DNA of 64,000 bases from positions 5,344,062 to 5,408,061 of the forward strand of contig OX638379.1 of the NCBI GenBank assembly GCA_951813605.1. Reading direction: 5' to 3'. Positions 27,152-35,651 of the stretch are shown in pieces (positions within the stretch are counted from its first letter, which is position 1; the number at the start of each line of letters is the position of its first letter). A program made the position numbers and the translations under genes. A model generated the notes under the pieces. That model was not told where the DNA came from and ran no database searches. It saw only the letters and a program-made list of their open reading frames with translations. This DNA comes from an uncultured Bryobacterales bacterium (GTDB lineage Bacteria > Acidobacteriota > Terriglobia > Bryobacterales > UBA6623).

Positions 27152-28612
27152 TTACTGCTGCATCCATTGCTGTCGGCGAGGCCATTTCGGCCCTTCTTCG
27201 AAAAACCGAACTCCGGTCCCCAGCCGGTTGTAGTCGCCTAATTCCGAGCGAGCTTGGTCGGCGAGCGCGGTCAGTCGCTGCACCACTTCCGGATATTGGT
27301 CGGCGATGTCGGTTGTCTCCCCGATATCGGCTTCGAGGTTGTAAAGCGACAGAACGCCGACGGGCTCACGGTACTCTCCAAGAAACGCGCCGCCCCGCGA
27401 CAGCAGCCAATCCGACTCGTCAAGGCTGGGGCGGGGGAACACCAGCTTCCATTTGTCGCTGCGCACGGCGTCAAGCCGGGTTTCCCGGTAGTAGTAGAAC
27501 GCCTCGTGCGGGCTTTTCGCCCCGGGTTCGCCCAGCATGATCGGTGCAATGTCGCGGCCGTCCAACGTTCGATCCGTCGGCAGCTTTGCCCCCGCCATCT
27601 CGATGAATGTTGGCAGAAGATCCATAGTCGTTGCGACCTCGCTCGTTTCCGTCCCCGCGGGGATGTATTCCGGTCCCCACATGACGGTCGGGACGCGGAT
27701 ACCGCCTTCCCAGGTAGTGCCCTTCGCTCCCCGCAGCGGTCCGCAAGAGCCCGCGTGCTCGGTGATCGCGCCTGTGTATTGGGGCAGCGAATGATTGCTC
27801 CATGGACCGTTGTCAGAGGTGTATACGACGATCGTATTCCGGTCGAGACCGAGGTCTCCCAACAGGTCCACGATTTCACCGGTGGAGGCGTCGAGCTCCT
27901 CGATTACGTCCCCGTAGAGACCCCGTTCGGAACGCCCCTTGAACGGCTCGGTCACGCCGAGGACGACATGCGGCATGGTGTGGGCGATATACAGGAAGAA
28001 CGGCTTGTCCTTGTTGGACCGAATGAAGTTCAAGGCTTCGTCGGTGTAGCGCCTTGTCAGGTCATTGACTCCAGCCGACTCCTGGATCCGTTCCTCGTTG
28101 CGGTAGACCCAATGGACCTCGCCGCTGTCATTCGCGCCCACAACGCCGAACCAGTAGTCGAAACCGCGACGCACCGGATTGAGCTCCGGCTTGAACCCGC
28201 GGCGGCGCTGCGTGATGTCCACCTTGCCGATCATCCCGGTGGCATAGCCGGCTTCCTGGAGCACTCTCGGAAGGAGGATCTCCTGCTCGTGCACGTAGGG
28301 GAAGCTGTTCTTCTCGTTGCCGTACTCGGCCACGCGGATCGGATAGCTTCCCGTCAGCAGCGCTGTTCGCGATGGTCCGCAGACTGTCTGGGCGTAGAAG
28401 TCGGTGAAGCGCATGCCCTCGCGAGCCATCCGGTCGATACGCGGGGTCTTGAAATCCGTGGCACCGAAGACGCCTAGGTCTCCGTAGCCCTGATCGTCGG
28501 CCAAGACGATGATGAAATTCGGCCGCTTCGCCGCCTCGTCCGCGGACTGGGGCGAGCAAGCCAGGACACCGGCCGCAAGCGACAGGCACAGCAGAGTGTT
28601 TCGGAGATGCAT
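27152..28612 (-). CDS. Exported sulfatase (S1 family), probable lipoprotein
   Basis: 486 residues. A signal peptide ends in VLAC (Cys 19), a lipobox. FIIVLADDQGYGDLG supplies the calcium-binding Asp pair (39-40), and CGPSR at 78-82 is the formylglycine motif CxPSR, so the enzyme needs FGE-type maturation; no such gene is nearby. It hydrolyses sulfate esters, most likely on a polysaccharide or aryl compound; the substrate is not deducible. GGGAGGA lies about 13-19 bp before the ATG. Confidence 0.92.
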   Translation of the reverse strand: MHLRNTLLCLSLAAGVLACSPQSADEAAKRPNFIIVLADDQGYGDLGVFGATDFKTPRIDRMAREGMRFTDFYAQTVCGPSRTALLTGSYPIRVAEYGNEKNSFPYVHEQEILLPRVLQEAGYATGMIGKVDITQRRRGFKPELNPVRRGFDYWFGVVGANDSGEVHWVYRNEERIQESAGVNDLTRRYTDEALNFIRSNKDKPFFLYIAHTMPHVVLGVTEPFKGRSERGLYGDVIEELDASTGEIVDLLGDLGLDRNTIVVYTSDNGPWSNHSLPQYTGAITEHAGSCGPLRGAKGTTWEGGIRVPTVMWGPEYIPAGTETSEVATTMDLLPTFIEMAGAKLPTDRTLDGRDIAPIMLGEPGAKSPHEAFYYYRETRLDAVRSDKWKLVFPRPSLDESDWLLSRGGAFLGEYREPVGVLSLYNLEADIGETTDIADQYPEVVQRLTALADQARSELGDYNRLGTGVRFFEEGPKWPRRQQWMQQ

Positions 28613-28909
28613 CTTGGATTGTCAGTCCTCCCGTGCTTGCCACAGTGTAGCGAGGAGTCCGCCGCCATCTGAGCGGCCCGTGCGACGCAGTGCCTCGCCC
28701 GAGTCAATCCAACGCAGGATCGCAATCGAATGCCATCGAGACCGAATTCGGTCGCTAGCGGCGCCGGTGTGATGCCGAAAGCGTGGGCAAAGGCCGTAGG
28801 GACGTCCCGGCATCGGGCTGCCACGCATCGGGCGTTGAGCCGGGACTTGGCGAGAATCGCTCTTCGTAGCGCGGTGCAGCGCTGGATCGCGCTCGGAAGC
28901 TGAAGCCGC

Positions 28910-29926
28910 TCAGATCACGCGAAAAGCGATCTCGAGACGGACTCTGCAAGCGACCCTCTGACCGTTGCGGCGGGCCGGACGGAACCGCCACTGCCTCACC
29001 GCTTGGATCGCTTGCTCGTCAAGGCCGAGGCCTAGATGCCGGATGATGACGATGTTCCGAGCGTTGCCTTCGCTGTCCACATCGGCCTGTAACAGCACGC
29101 TGCCCTCGTGGTTCGCGATGCGCGCCTCGTCCGTGTAGTCTGGCTCGGTTCGCTCCAAAAGCATTGGTGTCTGGTCGACCTGGCTGGACCCGACAGCGCC
29201 GATATCCACCGTATCGAGGGACTCCGACCGGGCCGTTCGATAGTCGCGCGCGCGCTGCTCGAATCCCGCGGCCTCGTCCGGGCGCGACAGTTTGTGCAGG
29301 AGCCGCGCGACGTGCTCGAGCGTGAGGATCGTGTCGGGATGCTCCGCGCCCAGGCTCTTTTCGCGAATGGCAAGGGCCGTGCGGTAATACGTCTCCGCCT
29401 TGGGATAGAGAACCTGATTCTCGTACAGGATGGCGAGATTGTTGACGCTCGCGGCAACGTCGGGGTGCTCGCGCCCTAGGAGGCGGACACGGATTCCGAA
29501 CGCCAGCTTGTAGAACCTCTCTGCCTCGTCGAATCTGATGCGCAGGTGGTAGTATCGCCCGATGTCGTTGACGAGGGATGCGTATTCGGGGCTCTCCGAG
29601 CCCCATGCATCGCGGGCGATCGGGTCCGCCTCGCGGTACAGCTGCTCTGGCAGCGCGTAGTCTCCGCGATTCAGGTGTAGCTTCGCCAGTTCCATCAAGG
29701 GCACGACCCGGCGTGGATCGTTGGGCTCGAATCCCCTCGACTGGCTCCGAGCGCGGCGCAGGATTCGTTCGGCCTGGTCGAACTGCTTGGACGCAACAGC
29801 GCGCCGGGCCGAGTCGATGGACTCGTCCCACGCCCTGTCCTGCGCCCGTCCTAGATCGGTAGAGAACGCCAACAGGGCCGCAACCAACGCCGTGAAGGGC
29901 TTGCGTCCCACTGGTGATCTGAACAC
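28910..29926 (-). CDS. TPR protein with C-terminal TonB domain
   Basis: 338 residues: a signal peptide (1-28), about four to five tetratricopeptide repeats (35-220), including the NB-ARC/kinesin-light-chain style REHPDVAASVNNLAILYENQ and AEHPDTILTLEHVARLLHK, and a TonB_C-like domain (about 250-335) with GSVLLQADVDSEGNARNI and AIQAVRQWRFRPARRNG. No second membrane anchor is visible, so unlike true TonB it appears to be a soluble periplasmic protein that may touch TonB boxes or other partners. It stands alone. Confidence 0.85.
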   Translation of the reverse strand: MFRSPVGRKPFTALVAALLAFSTDLGRAQDRAWDESIDSARRAVASKQFDQAERILRRARSQSRGFEPNDPRRVVPLMELAKLHLNRGDYALPEQLYREADPIARDAWGSESPEYASLVNDIGRYYHLRIRFDEAERFYKLAFGIRVRLLGREHPDVAASVNNLAILYENQVLYPKAETYYRTALAIREKSLGAEHPDTILTLEHVARLLHKLSRPDEAAGFEQRARDYRTARSESLDTVDIGAVGSSQVDQTPMLLERTEPDYTDEARIANHEGSVLLQADVDSEGNARNIVIIRHLGLGLDEQAIQAVRQWRFRPARRNGQRVACRVRLEIAFRVI

Positions 29927-30445
29927 AGAATTACTGACGGGGCACCGCGCAAGCCGCCGCGCGCCCCGTGCGACCCCCTGAAGTATCAGTCTATCAGCAC
30001 GCCGATTCGTCGAGATGGTCCTTCGGGATCGCCGAAGACCCGCCCGTTAGCATGTGATTCGGACCATGTGTCCTTACGCACCAAGTCGAGTTGGGCGGGA
30101 TGACCGCCGCCACGTGAAATTGGCAGGCATCATGGGCCGTTGGGCCCGTTTCCGGGTCGGCGCGGAGGTCCGGTCACAGCCGCCAGCCTCTCTCATCAAG
30201 GCTCGCGTGTTTGCGTTCGGGCGGTCCCCGAGAGGCTTAAGGGCATAGCCAGGCTCTCTGCAAGAAACCCGCCGGGCGTGCCTTCCGAAGTGGCTCTCCG
30301 GCCTTGGCTCGGAGAGCCACGATCGCTTGTGGTCCGAGTTGCTTGTCGGCTCGCGTCATAGCGGCGGGGGCGCAAGACCACGTGGGCTAGCCATGGCCTC
30401 GGAACGCGGGCCGGGGGACGCTGTTGGCTGCGTACGGATCCACGC
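29927..30445. other. Intergenic stretch, no gene seen
   Basis: About 520 bp between two minus-strand genes. No ORF has coding character. It contains the strong hairpin at 30290-30320. Confidence 0.4.
30290..30320. terminator. Perfect 11-bp hairpin, terminator-like without T-tract
   Basis: GTGGCTCTCCG and CGGAGAGCCAC pair perfectly around a 9-base loop. It lies about 125 bp past the stop of the epimerase gene (minus strand). Neither side has a run of T, so it could be a factor-dependent end, an mRNA-stabilising structure, or an operator. Confidence 0.5.
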
Positions 30446-31441
30446 TTAGGGAACAACAAGCTGACGCGCCCACGCACGGTGCTCTTCGTACCAGCGAACC
30501 ATCTGCTCGATTCCTTCCTGCAGCCTCGTTTGGGGCTTCCAGCCGAGCAGCCGGTGGGCCTTGCCGATCGCGGCCCATGTGGCGGGCACGTCCACCCGTT
30601 GGATCGGAGCCGTGCGGATGCGGGCCTTGCGGCCCAGGCAGTCCTCGATGATCCGAAGGGCCTCGCGCAGTTCCACCGGAGCGTCCGAACCGAGGTTGAC
30701 AATCTCGAAACCTAGCGGTGTCGCGGCACGGATCGTGCCGCGCGCAACGTCCTTAACGAACGTGAAGTCTCGGGACTGGGACCCGTCTCCGTGGAGGATG
30801 ATGGGCACCCCTTCGCGGATCCAGCGAATGAAGCGGAAAAGGCTCATGTCGGGGCGGCCGGCGGGGCCGTAGACAGTGAAGTAGCGCAGCACGGTGACGT
30901 CCAAGCCGTGCAGGTGATGGTGGGCATGGGCGAGCACTTCCGCCGCCTTCTTGGAAGCGGCGTAGGGGGACCGCGGCCTGCTAGTGTCGGCGGTCTCTTC
31001 AAGCGGGAGCGGATTGCCGCTCCCGTACAGGCTGGAGGTCGATGCCAGGACGAGCTTTGCGATACCGCGGGCAGTGCAGAGATCGAGCAGGTTCTGGGTG
31101 CCGACCGCGTTGGCGTCGATGTAAGTGACAGGCTGCCGAACGCTTTGGGGCGCGCCGGCGCGCGCCGCCAGATGGAAAACGGCATCGTAAGCGCCCGTGC
31201 CGGCAGCGGCGGCCAGCGCTTCACGATCCGTGATGTCCGCCCGTGCGAACCGAAAGCGGGCGTGGCCTTGGAGCTGCCGAAGCCGCCAGTGCTTGAGACG
31301 CGGGTCGTAGGCGTCGTTGAGGTTGTCAACGCCCGCCACCCGGGCCCCGCGATCGAGCAACTCTCTGGCTAACCAGTGGCCAATGAAGCCCGCGACGCCG
31401 GTCAGCAGGTAGGACGGCATTGAGCTCGATTCGGGCTTCAA
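30446..31441 (-). CDS. NAD-dependent nucleotide-sugar epimerase (UDP-glucuronate 4-epimerase-like)
   Basis: 331 residues of an extended short-chain dehydrogenase. LLTGVAGFIGHWLARELL is the NAD-binding GxxGxxG, the active-site tyrosine is in SPYAASKKAAE, and RYFTVYGPAGRPDM is typical of UDP-glucuronate 4-epimerases. The ATG at 31441 overlaps the stop of the upstream dehydrogenase as ATGA, which supports it over the Met seven codons later. Together the two genes could make UDP-galacturonate or an N-acetyl-uronate for capsule or O-antigen. Confidence 0.88.
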   Translation of the reverse strand: MKPESSSMPSYLLTGVAGFIGHWLARELLDRGARVAGVDNLNDAYDPRLKHWRLRQLQGHARFRFARADITDREALAAAAGTGAYDAVFHLAARAGAPQSVRQPVTYIDANAVGTQNLLDLCTARGIAKLVLASTSSLYGSGNPLPLEETADTSRPRSPYAASKKAAEVLAHAHHHLHGLDVTVLRYFTVYGPAGRPDMSLFRFIRWIREGVPIILHGDGSQSRDFTFVKDVARGTIRAATPLGFEIVNLGSDAPVELREALRIIEDCLGRKARIRTAPIQRVDVPATWAAIGKAHRLLGWKPQTRLQEGIEQMVRWYEEHRAWARQLVVP

Positions 31442-32751
31442 AGCCGGGAGAGGTTAGCCGCTTCGACACCGCTCAGAACGTTGCGGGTGTCGAAGACCAA
31501 GGGAGCGGCGGCTAGCAACCCACGGTAGTCGACGCCGTCGTGGTCGGTGAGGATGACCGCGATGTCGGACTGGGAGGCGGCCGGCAGGAGTTCTACGCGG
31601 GAAAGCGCTAGCGGGCCAACGCCCAAACTTTGCACGAACGGGTCGCTGTAGGTGACGATTGCCCCCATCCTCTTCAGCATCGCGGCGATGTCCATGGCCG
31701 GGGATTCCCTTGCGTCCGCCACGTTCCGCTTGTAGGCGACACCGACAAGGTGAATGGAGCTGCCCCTCAGCGGCTTCCGAGCGTCGTTCAGGGCCGATTG
31801 AATCCGCGAGACAATGTGCCGCGGCATGCCCCCGTTAATCTCGGAAGCGAGTTGTATCAGCCGTGGTTCGTATCCAGCCTGCCGGGATTTCCAAGTCAGG
31901 AAATGGGGGTCGACGGGCACGCAATGGCCGCCGAGACCCGGGCCGGGGTAGAACGGCATGAATCCGAAAGGCTTTGTCGATGCTGCCTTGATCACTTCCC
32001 AGACGTCGATGCCCAGCCGGTCGCAGAGGATCGCCGTTTCGTTGACGAGGCCGATATTGACCATGCGAAACGTATTCTCCAGCAACTTCGCGGTTTCCGC
32101 CGCCAGCGTGGATGACACTGGCACTACCTCGTCCATCACTTGCCTGTAGTAAGCCTGTCCCATGCGCAGGCACGCGGCTGTTACCCCGCCGATAATTTTC
32201 GGTATGGTTCGAGTTCCGTACTCGGTGTTCGCCGGGTCCACGCGTTCCGGGGAGTAGCACAGGAAGAAGTCCTTTCCGACGCGCAGTCCGGACTCCTCGA
32301 GAATCGGCAGCACCGCTTCTTCGGTTGTACCCGGATACGTCGTGGACTCCAAGATGACAAGCGTTCCAAGGGTCAAGTGCTTGGCGAGCGTCTGCACGGC
32401 TCCCAGCACGTGGGTCAGGTCGGGATCTTTCGTCTTGCGCAGAGGTGTCGGCACGCAGATCGAGACGGCATCGCACCTCGATAGCTCGGCATAGTCGGAA
32501 CCGGCTCTGAGGCGCGACGAGTTCACAAGTTCGCGCAGAACGGCGCGGCTCACGTCGGGCAGGTAGGACTCGCCCGCGTTAAGGGCTTCGACCTTGGCGG
32601 CGTCCGTATCGACGCCGAAGACCGTGAAGCCGGACCGGGCGACCTCGACGGCAAGCGGCAGACCCGCATATCCCAGACCAACAATTCCAGCATGGGCGCG
32701 TCGGGTCTGGAGACACGCCTCAAGCTCCTTCGCCGGCTGCATTCGATTCAC
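31438..32751 (-). CDS. UDP-N-acetylglucosamine/UDP-glucose 6-dehydrogenase family (WbpA-like)
   Basis: 437 residues. The N-terminal Rossmann motif is IVGLGYAGLPLAVEVARSG. The catalytic Cys lies in GLGGHCVPVDPHFLTWK, and GVAYKRNVADARESPA is the C-terminal domain. The PVDPHFLxWK and LLENTFRMVNIGLVNE forms match the UDP-GlcNAc dehydrogenase (WbpA) subgroup better than Ugd, but the substrate is inferred. It oxidises a UDP-sugar at C6 with two NAD+. It is in an operon with the epimerase through a 4-base overlap. Confidence 0.9.
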   Translation of the reverse strand: MNRMQPAKELEACLQTRRAHAGIVGLGYAGLPLAVEVARSGFTVFGVDTDAAKVEALNAGESYLPDVSRAVLRELVNSSRLRAGSDYAELSRCDAVSICVPTPLRKTKDPDLTHVLGAVQTLAKHLTLGTLVILESTTYPGTTEEAVLPILEESGLRVGKDFFLCYSPERVDPANTEYGTRTIPKIIGGVTAACLRMGQAYYRQVMDEVVPVSSTLAAETAKLLENTFRMVNIGLVNETAILCDRLGIDVWEVIKAASTKPFGFMPFYPGPGLGGHCVPVDPHFLTWKSRQAGYEPRLIQLASEINGGMPRHIVSRIQSALNDARKPLRGSSIHLVGVAYKRNVADARESPAMDIAAMLKRMGAIVTYSDPFVQSLGVGPLALSRVELLPAASQSDIAVILTDHDGVDYRGLLAAAPLVFDTRNVLSGVEAANLSRL

Positions 32752-32869
32752 TCAACGGGCGAGTCTAGCGAGGGGCCTTGTGCGTCGCTCCGCAAATCCG
32801 AACCAGTACAGTAGCAAGGGCAATGCTAGGGAGACGCTCCGCCGGACTGTCGCTCGTGTCTCAGGTGCG

Positions 32870-33331
32870 CTACTCGATTGGCGGGTCCACGTCCGACGCG
32901 GGCTCCGTGCCGTAGCGATACCGAACCGTCACGCTGTGATCCGTGTAGAAGGTCCGGCTGCCCGAGTCCGGTGATTGCGGGTCAGCGTTCACAGAATAAC
33001 CCGCCGGCGTGCCGATCATGGCGAAGGCATAGCCGAGATGAATGCCATCGACAAGATTCTCGTCGATCAGATTCGCGGCGGCAGGGGAAGGACCCGCGTC
33101 CCCGGGGGTTGGGCCCAGTTCGTTCAGCGTGGAGGCGTACCGTCCGTATTGCGCGAAGTACTGGATCTGTGCGGTGTTGATGGCTTGGCAGGATCGGATC
33201 GCCGCGACCTCGTTTGCCATTCGCTTCGTGCTGGTGACTCGCGGAATCGCTATCGCGCTGATGATCAGGATGATCGCGATGACGATGAGGAGCTCGATCA
33301 AGGAGAACCCGCGGTTCCTGCACCGTCGCAT
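32870..33331 (-). CDS. Type IV pilin/prepilin-like protein
   Basis: The ATG at 33331 (153 residues) is preferred because AAGGAAGGG lies about 10 bp upstream; an ATG 11 codons earlier is also open. The leader is short and basic, then G|FSLIELLIVIAIILIISAIAIP, a textbook prepilin peptidase site with Glu5. The rest is a small globular head lacking the usual C-terminal disulfide pair. It could be a major pilin or a type II secretion pseudopilin. No assembly genes are in the window. Confidence 0.9.
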   Translation of the reverse strand: MRRCRNRGFSLIELLIVIAIILIISAIAIPRVTSTKRMANEVAAIRSCQAINTAQIQYFAQYGRYASTLNELGPTPGDAGPSPAAANLIDENLVDGIHLGYAFAMIGTPAGYSVNADPQSPDSGSRTFYTDHSVTVRYRYGTEPASDVDPPIE

Positions 33332-33554
33332 CACTCGTTCACCCTTCCTTAGTTTACGTTGCATGGCCCGGCCCTTCTGTTGATTGGACGTCTATTAGGA
33401 CGTTTTCGGTGCGCATTCCGTGGACTCGGGCCCAGCGAGCCGGCGGTCGCGGACCGTCGCCGCGACATGGCGACAGGCAGCGCGGCTTCGACGCAGCCGG
33501 GCCGCCGGCCAGGCCGAAGGATTCCCTGCGACGGTCTCCGAAACGCACTGCGGG

Positions 33555-33560
33555 TATGAT
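33555..33560 (+). promoter_or_regulatory. Candidate -10 element of cstA
   Basis: TATGAT, 33 bp ahead of the cstA ATG, leaving room for the GAGGAG ribosome-binding site that lies between them. Confidence 0.3.
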
Positions 33561-33593
33561 ATCGAGTGCCTTCCTGAGGAGACTTGGTACCCC

Positions 33594-35261
33594 ATGCAAC
33601 CTGTCCTAGCGGCTGTCTGCTGCCTGATCGCCTACGTGCTCGTATACCGCTTTTACGCCCGCCACCTGGGCGCGCGGATCTTCCAACTGGATCCGAACGC
33701 CAGTACCCCCGCGCATGCCATGCGAGACGGAGTGGACTACGTGCCCTGTCGCCGCGTGGTGCTCTTCGGCCACCACTACGCCTCGATCGCCGGGCTGGCC
33801 CCCATGCTGGGCCCAGCCATCGCGGTGATTTGGGGCTGGCTGCCCGGCATGCTTTGGGTCGTCCTGGGAACGCTGTTCATCGGTGCCGTCCATGACTTCG
33901 GCGCGTTAGTGGTCTCGATGCGCCACCGGGGCATGAGCATCGGCAAGGTGGCGGAAGACCTCATAGGGCGCCGCGCCAAGGGCATTTTCCTGATCATCAT
34001 CCTGTTCCTCATCTGCTTGGTGATGGGCGTGTTCGTGCGCACGGTCTCCGGGCTGTTCACGGCACAGTTCTATCCGGAGTCCGTATTCCCGACCTTCGCG
34101 CTGATGGCGATCGCCATGGTCATCGGCTGGCTTGTCTACAAGCGCGGCGCTTCTATCATTCGCCTTACCGTGGTCGGCTTCGTGCTGATGCTCGCCTCAA
34201 TTGGTGTGGGCTTGAATATCGGGCGGCCTGACCTTGCCAGCGAGACGTGGATCCTGATCCTTCTGGCCTATGCTTTCGCGGCGTCGACGCTGCCAGTATG
34301 GTCGCTCCTGCAACCGCGGGACTATTTGAACTCCTGGCTGCTTTACCTAGGTCTGGGCGCTTCGTATGTGGGGCTGTTCGTATTGCAGCCCGCGTTCGCG
34401 GCTCCGGTGATTGACACGCAGCCTGCCGAGGCCCCTCCAATCTTCCCCTTCGTGTTCATCGTCATCGCTTGCGGGGCAATCTCCGGGTTCCACGGCCTCG
34501 TGTCGTCGGGGACCACGTCCAAGCAGATCGACAAGGAGACCGACGCGCTGCCGATTGGCTACGGCGGGATGGTCGGCGAGTCGTTGCTGGGACTTCTGGC
34601 CGTGCTCGCGTGCACGGCGGGCTTCCGCTCCGCCGAGAGCTGGTCGGCGCATTACGCAACCTGGGGCTCCGCCAATGGATTGGCCGAGAAAATGAAGGCG
34701 TTCATTGACGGCTCGGCCATGTTCCTCAGCTCGCTGGGCCTTCCCATGGAACTCGCACAAGCGTTCATCGCGCTCGTGGCAGTCTCATTCGCCCTTACCT
34801 CGCTGGATTCGGGAACGCGGTTGCTCCGATACAACATCGAGGAGATCTCGCAGTCGATCGGCGTCAGCGCGCTCGGCCAGCGGTATGTCGCCTCCACGCT
34901 AGCGGTCGTCTTTATCGGATTCTTTGCGTTCTACGAAATCGAGGGACAGCCCGTCGGACTGGCTTTGTGGAGCTTGTTCGGCAGCACGAACCAGGTCCTA
35001 GGGGCCCTGACGCTGCTTGCAGTCACCATTTACTTGAGGCAGAAGGGGCGGAACTACGTGTACACGCTGCTGCCGATGGCCTTCATGCTGATCGTGACGA
35101 TCGTGGCGATGGTGCTGGATATCAACAAGTACTGGTCCGGCGGCCAGCTGCTGCTCTGGGGCGTGGCTGCCTCGATCTTCGTCTTGAGCGCGTGGCTCGT
35201 TGTGGAGGCAGTGATTCGGTTTCGCAAGGACACTGCCCAAGTCATGGCATCGGGGGACTGA
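33594..35261 (+). CDS. cstA: Carbon starvation protein CstA family transporter
   Basis: The ATG at 33594 (555 residues) is chosen because the first membrane helix follows immediately and GAGGAG lies about 12 bp upstream; the frame is open 58 codons further but that part is not protein-like. About 13-16 membrane helices are visible. Family signatures are FGHHYASIAGLAPMLGPAIAVIWGW, FGALVVSMRHRGMSIG, HGLVSSGTTSKQI and ALTSLDSGTRLLRYN. CstA/BtsT proteins take up peptides or pyruvate on carbon limitation. No sensor genes are adjacent. Confidence 0.93.
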   Translation: MQPVLAAVCCLIAYVLVYRFYARHLGARIFQLDPNASTPAHAMRDGVDYVPCRRVVLFGHHYASIAGLAPMLGPAIAVIWGWLPGMLWVVLGTLFIGAVHDFGALVVSMRHRGMSIGKVAEDLIGRRAKGIFLIIILFLICLVMGVFVRTVSGLFTAQFYPESVFPTFALMAIAMVIGWLVYKRGASIIRLTVVGFVLMLASIGVGLNIGRPDLASETWILILLAYAFAASTLPVWSLLQPRDYLNSWLLYLGLGASYVGLFVLQPAFAAPVIDTQPAEAPPIFPFVFIVIACGAISGFHGLVSSGTTSKQIDKETDALPIGYGGMVGESLLGLLAVLACTAGFRSAESWSAHYATWGSANGLAEKMKAFIDGSAMFLSSLGLPMELAQAFIALVAVSFALTSLDSGTRLLRYNIEEISQSIGVSALGQRYVASTLAVVFIGFFAFYEIEGQPVGLALWSLFGSTNQVLGALTLLAVTIYLRQKGRNYVYTLLPMAFMLIVTIVAMVLDINKYWSGGQLLLWGVAASIFVLSAWLVVEAVIRFRKDTAQVMASGD

Positions 35262-35286
35262 GCCCCGTCGCGAGAGGGCTGCCCAG

Positions 35287-35315
35287 AGTGAGTGCGCGCG
35301 AAGCGCGTGCTCGCT
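35287..35315 (+). terminator. Strong GAA-loop hairpin after cstA
   Basis: A 13-bp stem (with three G-U pairs in RNA) closed by a C-GAA-G loop starts 26 bp past the cstA stop. No T-tract follows. Ten-base direct repeats TCGCGAGAGG flank it at 35268-35277 and 35325-35334. Confidence 0.5.
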
Positions 35316-35370
35316 AGCCCGGTCTCGCGAGAGGCCGTTCCGGGGGCATCGCGATCGCTTCCGTCCGGCG

Positions 35371-35610
35371 TTAGTCCCAGGCCTTGGACGCCAATTTCCG
35401 TTCGACGCAGCCATTGATGAGGCTGAACCCCGTTTCGTGCAACGGGTCGGCGGAGCATACCAGCTTCGCTTTCCCGTACTCACCTCTCGGTTCGGGGAAC
35501 GAAGAACTGAAGTCCGGGTCGGACTCCCCGATAGCCCAAACCAGGCGCCCCTTGAACGGCACCCTGACTTCGAGCAGCGCTCCGCACCCTTGGCAACGGT
35601 ACTCGAGCAT
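35371..35610 (-). CDS. Small zinc-ribbon-like protein, unknown function
   Basis: 79 residues. CQGC at 6-9, plus a Cys at 52 and another at 68, suggest a metal site. The ATG is supported by GGAG 11 bp upstream; a longer frame running back into the next gene is a shadow. It lies 41 bp after the mutarotase-like gene on the same strand, so the two may be co-transcribed. The short FxxRxVWxIGESDPDF stretch suggests a folded domain, but I do not recognise the family. Confidence 0.6.
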   Translation of the reverse strand: MLEYRCQGCGALLEVRVPFKGRLVWAIGESDPDFSSSFPEPRGEYGKAKLVCSADPLHETGFSLINGCVERKLASKAWD

Positions 35611-35651
35611 TCTTGGATTCTCCTCGCGCGCCGCGCTAGCTGGCGGACTCC

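Noticed and set aside
27254..28477. 407-codon plus-strand ORF opposite the sulfatase
   Set aside because: Shadow frame; the sulfatase on the other strand has all family motifs.
33420..33593. Upstream 58 codons of the cstA frame
   Set aside because: Not protein-like and ahead of a good ribosome-binding site; the first membrane helix starts at the ATG at 33594.
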